This document shows positions 8,384 through 13,906 of a stretch of DNA of 19,829 nucleotides, in pieces. The position numbers and the translations under genes are program-made. The DNA comes from Paracoccaceae bacterium. Lineage in GTDB: Bacteria; Pseudomonadota; Alphaproteobacteria; Rhodobacterales; Rhodobacteraceae. The stretch covers positions 1 to 19,829 of the forward strand of contig JAESRD010000290.1 of the NCBI GenBank assembly GCA_016764835.1. The letters are read 5' to 3'. Each line of letters starts with the position of its first letter. The stretch's first letter is position 1. The notes under the pieces were generated by a model. That model ran no database searches, was not told the DNA's origin, and saw only the letters and a list, made by a program, of their open reading frames with translations.

Positions 8384-8412
8384 ACCCCCAGCCCAAACCA
8401 TGGGCCGGGGGT
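8384..8412 (+). terminator. GC-rich hairpin between binding-protein and sulfatase genes
   Basis: ACCCCCAGCCC (8384-8394) and GGGCCGGGGGT (8402-8412) pair across a seven-base loop with one mismatch. It starts ten bases after the TAXI stop codon. No T-run follows, so it is more likely an mRNA-stabilising or partial-termination hairpin than a full intrinsic terminator. Such hairpins often raise binding-protein mRNA above that of neighbouring genes. Confidence 0.55.
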
Positions 8413-8436
8413 AATGATGCAAGGTTGCGCTGTGAT

Positions 8437-10104
8437 ATGACCGAGAAAATAAAGAACATCCTGTTCATCATGTTCGACCAGCTGCGGTTTGATTACCTCG
8501 GCTGCACTGGCCATCCGCATCTGAAAACCCCGCATATCGACAGGCTGGCCAGCATGTCTGTGCGGTTTTCGCATACCTATGTGCAGTCGCCGGTTTGCGG
8601 TGCCTCGCGCATGAGTTTCTACACTGGGCGCTATGTGTCCAGCCATGGGGCGGCGTGGAACAACTATCCGCTCAAGGTTGGCGAGATGACTTTGGGCGAT
8701 CATTTACGCAAGCTGGATACAGCCTCTTGGCTGATCGGCAAGACCCATATGAAGGTTGATGCTGAGGGCATGGAGCGGCTCGGCTTGGCGCCTGACAGTA
8801 TCATTGGCGCGCGGCTGTCTGAGTGCGGGTTTGACGTGCATACGCGTGATGACGGGCTTTGGGGCCAAGGGCCGGACGGGTTTTATGACACGCGCCGCTC
8901 GCCCTATAATGAGTTCCTCAAAGACAAGGGATATACCGGCGATAACCCCTGGGCAAATAACGCAAATTCGGGGGTCACGGCTGAGGGGAACATAGCCTCG
9001 GGTTGGCTGACCAAGAACGCGTTTTTGCCCGCCAATGTGGCCGAGAAAGACAGCGAAACCCCGTGGCTAACCGATCAAGCAATCAGCTTTTTTGAGAGCA
9101 AGCAAGCGCAAGAGCCGTGGCTCTGCCACCTGTCCTATATCAAGCCGCATTGGCCCTACATCGTGCCCGCGCCCTATCATAAAATGTATGGGCAGAGCGA
9201 TGTTGTTGCCGCCATTCGCGCTGACGCCGAGCTTGACGATCCGCACCCGGTTTATGAGCAATTCATGGGCAATGCTGTCAGCACCGCCTTTCAGCGCGAC
9301 GAGGTGCGCAACGCGGTGATCCCGGCCTATATGGGGCTGATCAAGCAATGCGACGATCAGATGGGTCGATTGTTTGCTTACCTTGAAGCCTCTGGCCGAA
9401 TGAAAGACACGATGATCGTGCTGACATCGGACCATGGCGACTATTTAGGCGACCATTGGCTCGGCGAAAAGGAGCTGTTTCATGACCCGTCCGTGCGCGT
9501 TCCGCTGATCATCTATGACCCGCGCGCCAGTGCAGATACGACGCGCGGCACGGTCTGTGATGCGCTGGTTGAGAGCATTGATCTGGTGCCGACATTTATG
9601 GAAGCCAGAGGCGGCACCCCGCCCGCGCACATCCTAGAAGGCCGCTCGCTGATGCCGCATTTGCGCGGCGAACAGCCCGATTATTGGCGCGACTTTGCCA
9701 TCAGCGAATATGATTATTCGGCGCTGCCAATGTCAGAAAACCTTGGCCTCGCGCCACTAGAAGCGCGGCTGTTTATGGTGGCTACCAAACGCTGGAAGAT
9801 GATGCATGCCGAGGGTGGATTTCGGCCAATGTTGTTCGACCTAGCGCGCGACCCGCAAGAGCTGGATGATCTGGGCGGCAGCGCTGCGCATGCCGCCATA
9901 CGCGACGCGCTTTACGCCCAGCTGTTCAGCTGGACCCGGCGCAACGCCCAGCGCACCACGGTGTCAGAGGCGCAAATATATGCCATGCGCAAGGGCGGCT
10001 CTAGCCGCAAAGGTATCTTGTTTGGGCTACATGATGAGAGCGATTCTGACCCAGATCTCCTCAAGAAGTATCAGGGCAAAGCCCCGCCTGTGCCAAAGAG
10101 CTAA
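8437..10104 (+). CDS. Type I sulfatase-like hydrolase (sulfatase / phosphonate monoester hydrolase superfamily)
   Basis: A 555-residue alkaline-phosphatase-superfamily enzyme. N-terminal metal-ligand region IMFDQLRFDYLGC (11-23), formylglycine-type active-site motif C54-G-A-S-R58 followed by FYTGR, conserved IGKTH (101-104 region), KPHWP (236-240), and the C-terminal metal motif TSDHGDYLGDH (330-340) with K345 support an active enzyme. Cys54 would be oxidised to formylglycine by a maturase encoded elsewhere. No signal peptide is visible, so it probably acts in the cytoplasm on imported ester. Substrate may be a sulfate ester, choline-O-sulfate-like compound or phosphonate monoester; the sequence does not decide. 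Start: ATG 8437 is used; an in-frame TTG lies at 8425, and the AAGG at 8421 is rather far from the ATG. It lies 62 bases after the TAXI gene. Confidence 0.9.
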   Translation: MTEKIKNILFIMFDQLRFDYLGCTGHPHLKTPHIDRLASMSVRFSHTYVQSPVCGASRMSFYTGRYVSSHGAAWNNYPLKVGEMTLGDHLRKLDTASWLIGKTHMKVDAEGMERLGLAPDSIIGARLSECGFDVHTRDDGLWGQGPDGFYDTRRSPYNEFLKDKGYTGDNPWANNANSGVTAEGNIASGWLTKNAFLPANVAEKDSETPWLTDQAISFFESKQAQEPWLCHLSYIKPHWPYIVPAPYHKMYGQSDVVAAIRADAELDDPHPVYEQFMGNAVSTAFQRDEVRNAVIPAYMGLIKQCDDQMGRLFAYLEASGRMKDTMIVLTSDHGDYLGDHWLGEKELFHDPSVRVPLIIYDPRASADTTRGTVCDALVESIDLVPTFMEARGGTPPAHILEGRSLMPHLRGEQPDYWRDFAISEYDYSALPMSENLGLAPLEARLFMVATKRWKMMHAEGGFRPMLFDLARDPQELDDLGGSAAHAAIRDALYAQLFSWTRRNAQRTTVSEAQIYAMRKGGSSRKGILFGLHDESDSDPDLLKKYQGKAPPVPKS

Positions 10105-10119
10105 CCAATTAGACGTTTA

Positions 10120-10135
10120 AAATAAGGGCTTATTT
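10120..10135 (+). terminator. Short AT-rich palindrome after the sulfatase gene
   Basis: AAATAAG and CTTATTT are perfect 7-bp arms around GG, starting 16 bases after the sulfatase stop. It could be a weak bidirectional terminator or a protein-binding palindrome for the hemP operon downstream. The loop is too small for a good terminator hairpin. Confidence 0.3.
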
Positions 10136-10177
10136 GGCTGGCAGCCATGCTTTCATGCAGCAATTTCGCTTGCGCAC

Positions 10178-10210
10178 TTGACTTACCCGACTAATTTACT
10201 CAGGTTATAG
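10178..10210 (+). promoter_or_regulatory. Probable hemP promoter with overlapping operator palindrome
   Basis: TTGACT (10178-10183) is a good -35. Downstream, GACTAATTTACTC (10189-10201) is a 13-base palindrome with one mismatched pair, which extends through GG/CC flanks to 10186-10204. A TTATAG (10205-10210) is a possible -10, though the spacing of 21 is too long for a plain promoter. A symmetric site between -35 and -10 suits a repressor. Upstream of hemP an iron-responsive regulator (IscR/Iron-Rhodo-box, Irr or Fur type) would be expected, but I cannot match the site to one of these with certainty. Confidence 0.45.
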
Positions 10211-10237
10211 GCAGACGCAGCCAGACCGGAGAGCGCA

Positions 10238-10546
10238 ATGGTAGACCGACCCACATTAACAACCGAGAGACCCTCAAATTGGTGGCCGTCCGACCCTTCA
10301 GGGCTTGCGCCCGAATTTGGGCTCGGTGGGCTTGTTGAGCAGATCAGCCCCGCACGCGACGCCAACCTTGCCCGCAATACCAGCCCAGCGCGGCGCCGGC
10401 ATATGAATGAGACTGCCAGCGCAGATCTGCCAGCACATGATGCCCGCGTGCTGACCGGTGATAGCGGCCGCGCGAACATCAATCTTGATGGCCAAGAATA
10501 CATCTTGCGCATCACCCGTGCTGGAAAGTTGATCCTGACAAAATGA
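10238..10546 (+). CDS. hemP: Hemin uptake protein HemP with N-terminal extension
   Basis: The C-terminal 40 residues (HDARVLTGDSGRANINLDGQ, then EYILRITRAGKLILTK) match the small HemP family, including its nearly invariant LRITR.GKLILTK ending. HemP proteins are linked to heme and iron-uptake genes and in some bacteria act as transcriptional activators of heme receptor genes. Usual HemP length is about 45-70 residues, so the 102-residue frame carries an extra, Pro/Arg-rich, probably disordered N-terminus. The start at 10238 is chosen because GGAGA lies six bases upstream; a shorter form could start at ATG 10403 (47 residues), which lacks a good ribosome site. The stop overlaps the next gene by ATGA. 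No heme receptor or ABC genes are adjacent. Confidence 0.85.
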   Translation: MVDRPTLTTERPSNWWPSDPSGLAPEFGLGGLVEQISPARDANLARNTSPARRRHMNETASADLPAHDARVLTGDSGRANINLDGQEYILRITRAGKLILTK

Positions 10547-11025
10547 AGCAAGAAGCATCTTCGCATCGCGGCGGCGTGCCAGTGGGCGAGCTGACAGAAC
10601 TTGGCCCGGTTGAGGCCGGTGCCGTGTTGTATCTGCGGCTCTGGAGCGGCAGTCCCGCTTGCCGTGCGACGGCCCGCAAAGACTTTGACCGCGCACTGGG
10701 TATCAGCAATGGTGCCGCCGCCCTAAATGCGCTCGATGAAATCTTTGAGCTGTTTTTGCGGTTTGGCCGCCGCGGGCTGGTCCGCCACCAGCTGCGCTGC
10801 AAATGCCTTGGCGCAGATGAGGCCTGTTTTGCCAATTTTATCGCCGCCGCCGCCGAGGGCGAGCGCGAAGACGCGATCATGCTCGCCTCGCTGATGGTCC
10901 GCCCCGACGTCGCCCCCGCCGCTGCCGCTTTGGCCCAGAGTTTTGGCCTCGCATTACGGCGCATGTCAGTGCCCGATGACTTTGCCGTCTCGTCGCAGGG
11001 CTATCAGGCTGGCATGGTGCATTAA
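10543..11025 (+). CDS. Conserved hypothetical protein coupled to hemP
   Basis: A 160-residue soluble protein with no signal peptide or membrane segment. I recall similar proteins next to hemP in roseobacters but know no function. The most conserved-looking stretch is RHQLRCKCLGADEACFANF (81-99), giving H82-x3-C86-x-C88-x6-C95, a possible metal- or cluster-binding site; C40 is the only other cysteine. The remainder is helical and Ala-rich (REDAIMLASLMVRPDVAPAA). Its ATG overlaps the hemP TGA stop (ATGA), so translation is probably coupled, suggesting a joint role in iron or heme homeostasis. It is transcribed with hemP and ends 110 bases before the DUF1178 gene. Confidence 0.85.
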   Translation: MKQEASSHRGGVPVGELTELGPVEAGAVLYLRLWSGSPACRATARKDFDRALGISNGAAALNALDEIFELFLRFGRRGLVRHQLRCKCLGADEACFANFIAAAAEGEREDAIMLASLMVRPDVAPAAAALAQSFGLALRRMSVPDDFAVSSQGYQAGMVH

Positions 11026-11087
11026 CCGCCATCCGTGCCTTGGGTGATTGATTTCGCCCAAAAACCGTTTATCTTGAACCGTTCAAT

Positions 11088-11119
11088 GGCTTAACCTATC
11101 TCAGGCTTAACCTTTCTCG
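11088..11119 (+). repeat. Two imperfect tandem 16-bp repeats upstream of the DUF1178 gene
   Basis: GGCTTAACCTATCTCA (11088-11103) is followed directly by GGCTTAACCTTTCTCG (11104-11119), differing at two positions. The repeats end 16 bases before the DUF1178 start. They may be a regulatory site or simply a small duplication. Confidence 0.5.
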
Positions 11120-11135
11120 GGCAGGCTCAGCGGGC

Positions 11136-11597
11136 ATGATAAAATACACTCTTTCTTGCGATAACGATCACCGCTTTGATGCGTGGTTTCAGTCGGCTGA
11201 CGGGTTTACCAGCCAGCTTGAGGCTGGCCATTTGGTGTGCACGACCTGCGGCAGCGCCAAGATTGCAAAGTCACTGATGGCCCCGGCAATTGCGGTTTCA
11301 AAGAAAGCCGCCCCTGCGCCGCCCAGCGAAACACCGCCAACAGATGAGCCTTCCGGCCCACTCAGCACCCCGGCCAATGCCGCCGAAGACAAGCTCGCCG
11401 CTCTGCGCAAACATGTAGAGAAAACATCCGAATATGTCGGCATGTCCTTTGCCGAAGAGGCCCGCGCCATGCATTTGGGTGATACGCCCGAGCGGGCGAT
11501 CTACGGCGAGGCCCGGCTAGAAGAGGCCAAAAAACTGGTTGATGATGGCATCCCGGTTATGCCGCTGCCATTTACCCCGCGCCGGGGCAGCAACTAA
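11136..11597 (+). CDS. DUF1178 family protein
   Basis: A 153-residue protein matching the proteobacterial DUF1178 family, whose function is unknown. The N-terminus has MIKYTLSC with the FDAWFQSADGF stretch (14-24), then CTTCGSAKIAKSLMAPAIAV (35-54). C8-x3-H12 and C35-x2-C38 look like a zinc-ribbon ligand set. A Pro/Ala-rich linker (about 55-85) joins a C-terminal helical part with KTSEYVGMSFAEEARAMHLG and the GEA segment, also typical for the family. The start follows a weak GCAGG. In alphaproteobacteria these genes sit with housekeeping genes, and here lysC follows after 206 bases. It may be a zinc-binding regulatory or folding protein, but this is speculation. Confidence 0.92.
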   Translation: MIKYTLSCDNDHRFDAWFQSADGFTSQLEAGHLVCTTCGSAKIAKSLMAPAIAVSKKAAPAPPSETPPTDEPSGPLSTPANAAEDKLAALRKHVEKTSEYVGMSFAEEARAMHLGDTPERAIYGEARLEEAKKLVDDGIPVMPLPFTPRRGSN

Positions 11598-11803
11598 CTA
11601 AACCGCTGGAAAATTCTTGATATTTTGGCCGGCCTTGTAGCCGCCATCGGCTCTTTTGCAGCGTCCAAACTGATGCCGGGCCGCTTGGATGTTATGATTG
11701 TCCAGTCATGCGCCAATAATTGTGGACCAAGCAATGCGCCCGCAGCATTGCCCTTTTGCCCCGCGCCTTCTAAGACAGGCGCGACGTACTCTGAGGACAC
11801 ATA
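11598..11803. other. Intergenic stretch before lysC
   Basis: A 206-base region holding the lysC leader. An open plus-strand frame runs through it to the lysC start without an ATG near its beginning, and a minus-strand frame of 68 codons covers it. Neither resembles a known protein or has a ribosome site. No attenuator-like leader peptide rich in lysine, threonine or methionine codons and no clear terminator hairpin was found. Confidence 0.4.
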
Positions 11804-13042
11804 ATGCCGATCTTGGTCATGAAATTCGGTGGCACATCTGTCGCCACAATCGACCGTATCCAGCGCGCCTCAAAGCGGGTTGCGGTAGAAGTCGCCAATG
11901 GCTTTGATGTCATTGTTATCGTGTCGGCTATGTCTGGCCGCACCAATGAGCTGGTCGGCTGGGTCGATGAGACCGCCCCGCTCTATGATGCCCGCGAATA
12001 TGACGCCGTTGTCGCCTCGGGCGAAAACATCACAGCCGGGCTGATGGCTTTGCGGCTGCAAGAAATGGATGTGCCAGCGCGCAGCTGGCAGGGCTGGCAA
12101 GTGCCGGTGCAAACCACTTCTATCCACGGCGCGGCCCGGATCGAAGAGATCCCCGCCGACAACATCCTTGCCAAGTTTGGCGAAGGCATGCGCGTGGCTG
12201 TGGTTGCCGGTTTTCAGGGCGTGTCAAACCAAGGCCGGATCACCACGCTGGGCCGGGGCGGGTCGGACACAACGGCCGTTGCCTTTGCCGCCGCATTTAA
12301 GGCGGAGCGCTGCGACATCTATACCGATGTTGATGGCGTCTACACCACCGACCCGCGCATTTGCGACAAGGCCCGCAAGCTGAGCAAAATTTCTTATGAA
12401 GAGATGTTAGAGCTGGCCTCGCTCGGGGCCAAAGTTTTGCAAACCCGCTCGGTTGAGCTGGCCATGCGCTATAAAGTGCGCTTGCGGGTGCTTAGCTCTT
12501 TTGAAGAGCAATCTGATAATGCTGGCACATTGGTTTGTGCCGAGGAGGAAATCATGGAAAGCAATGTTGTGGCCGGTGTCGCCTATAGTCGCGATGAGGC
12601 GAAAATGACCCTGATCAGCGTCGCCGACAGGCCCGGCATTGCCGGCGCGATCTTTGGCCCGCTGTCGGAGGCGGGGGTTAATGTTGACATGATCGTGCAA
12701 AACATCTCGGAAGATGGCCGCACTGATATGACGTTTTCTTGCCCGACCGATCAGGTTCTGCGGGCAGAGGCGGCAATTAAAGCGGCGCAGGATTCTGGCG
12801 AGATTAACTATCAGGTGCTCGATAGTGATACCGGCGTGGCCAAGGTTTCTGTCGTTGGCATTGGCATGCGCAGCCATGCCGGTGTTGCCGCCCAGATGTT
12901 TGACGCGCTGGCCGATGAGGGCATCAATATCAAAGTGATTACCACATCTGAGATCAAAATATCGGTATTGATAGACCGCAAATATATGGAGCTGGCCGTC
13001 CAAGCCCTGCATGATATTTTCGAGCTGGAAAAAACCGGCTAA
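11804..13042 (+). CDS. lysC: Aspartate kinase
   Basis: Phosphorylates aspartate with ATP, the first step toward lysine, threonine, methionine and isoleucine. The 412-residue length is normal for the monofunctional kinase. Signatures: KFGGTSV (7-13), the nucleotide-site segment TTLGRGGSDTTAVAFA (147-162), DIYTDVDGVYTTDPR (171-185), and two C-terminal ACT regulatory domains (about 265-410) with SVADRPGIAGAIFGPLSEAG and VSVVGIGMRSHAGVAAQMF. The ACT pair indicates feedback control by lysine and/or threonine. ATG 11804 has GAGG eight bases upstream. An internal in-frame start for a separate beta subunit, as in some aspartokinases, is possible but unsupported. Its TAA stop overlaps the stop of the convergent methyltransferase. 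Confidence 0.97.
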   Translation: MPILVMKFGGTSVATIDRIQRASKRVAVEVANGFDVIVIVSAMSGRTNELVGWVDETAPLYDAREYDAVVASGENITAGLMALRLQEMDVPARSWQGWQVPVQTTSIHGAARIEEIPADNILAKFGEGMRVAVVAGFQGVSNQGRITTLGRGGSDTTAVAFAAAFKAERCDIYTDVDGVYTTDPRICDKARKLSKISYEEMLELASLGAKVLQTRSVELAMRYKVRLRVLSSFEEQSDNAGTLVCAEEEIMESNVVAGVAYSRDEAKMTLISVADRPGIAGAIFGPLSEAGVNVDMIVQNISEDGRTDMTFSCPTDQVLRAEAAIKAAQDSGEINYQVLDSDTGVAKVSVVGIGMRSHAGVAAQMFDALADEGINIKVITTSEIKISVLIDRKYMELAVQALHDIFELEKTG

Positions 13043-13773
13043 GCTGTTTTTTCGTAAACCGAAACATGCATTTTGCTGTTGGCGTCATAAGGCGCTTTGT
13101 TCCAACTGCCCCAGCGCTCGGCCAGCTTAAAACCATTAAGCTGCGCCATCAGGTCTAGCTCGGGCGGATAGACATAACGCATGGGCAGCGGCACCATGCG
13201 CATACCTGCTGGCGTGATGGTAATACGTTGCATATCAAGTACTTGGCGTGCTCGGTCATGGCGGATCGCCTCAAGCTGCACCGCGCCAAAATCAACCGAT
13301 TGCGTGCGGGTGCGCTGGCCGCCGTCAAAGTCTTCAAAGTCAGGCACAAACGCCTCGACGACAAAGCGGCCGCCTTTGTTCAAGTGCCGCGCGGCATTGG
13401 CAAAGCAAGCCAGCTGGCCGTCTTGGCTCGTGACATTAAACAGCGTGTTGAACACCAAGAGCACGAGGCCAAAGCCGCCGGCCACTTGCGCTTGCGTCAT
13501 GTCACCCTGCACCACCTCTATTGCCGCGCCGCCGGGCTTGGCCCGCAGCAGGTCAATCATCGGGGCTGAGGCTTCAATGCCAGCAATATCGATGCCCAGC
13601 TGCGCCAATGGCAGCGCAATCCGACCACTGCCAATGGCAAATTCAAGCACCCGGCCCGAGCCTGCCAGCTGGGCCAAGACCGCCACGGCTGCGCCCGTTG
13701 TGCCGGGGTCATGCTGCGCGTCATAGCCCTGAGCATTCAGCGCGCCAAAAGTCTCTGCATTATAGCCTTCCAT
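13039..13773 (-). CDS. Class I SAM-dependent methyltransferase
   Basis: A 244-residue protein with a Rossmann-type methyltransferase fold. Motif I is RVLEFAIGSGRIALPLA (41-57), the acidic end of strand 2 is GIEASAPMI (65-73), motif III is VVQGDM (87-92), and motif IV LVLLVFNTLFNV (103-114) follows. The post-motif NKGGRFVVEAFVPD region fits small-molecule methyltransferases. The substrate is unknown. A good AGGTG precedes the ATG at 13773. The gene is divergent from ptsP and its TAG stop overlaps the lysC TAA in CTAA. In roseobacter genomes a methyltransferase is often found between lysC and ptsP, so the arrangement is probably ancestral. Confidence 0.9.
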   Translation of the reverse strand: MEGYNAETFGALNAQGYDAQHDPGTTGAAVAVLAQLAGSGRVLEFAIGSGRIALPLAQLGIDIAGIEASAPMIDLLRAKPGGAAIEVVQGDMTQAQVAGGFGLVLLVFNTLFNVTSQDGQLACFANAARHLNKGGRFVVEAFVPDFEDFDGGQRTRTQSVDFGAVQLEAIRHDRARQVLDMQRITITPAGMRMVPLPMRYVYPPELDLMAQLNGFKLAERWGSWNKAPYDANSKMHVSVYEKTA

Positions 13774-13821
13774 TTTGCACCTTTCGTTTCAAACCTTAAC
13801 GCTAAGCCGCCCCGCGCCCAT

Positions 13822-13849
13822 ATGAAAGGCGTTTCGTTTCGGCTTTCAT
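13822..13849. promoter_or_regulatory. Inverted repeat in the methyltransferase/ptsP divergent region
   Basis: ATGAAAG (13822-13828) and CTTTCAT (13843-13849) are perfect 7-bp inverted arms with 14 bases between them, which include GTTTCGTTTCG. It lies between two divergent starts, where a regulator could act on both. No known motif was recognised. Confidence 0.3.
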
Positions 13850-13906
13850 TGTGGTCTAACTCACCCAATGCAGGTGAAACCTGCTGCAAAAGAAAGCCGG
13901 GGCAGA

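Noticed and set aside
11594..11800. Small minus-strand frame between DUF1178 and lysC
   Set aside because: No ribosome site, no recognisable similarity, and it ends inside the DUF1178 gene.
11610..11803. Plus-strand open frame with a hydrophobic stretch leading into lysC
   Set aside because: No plausible start codon with a ribosome site, and it shows no family resemblance.
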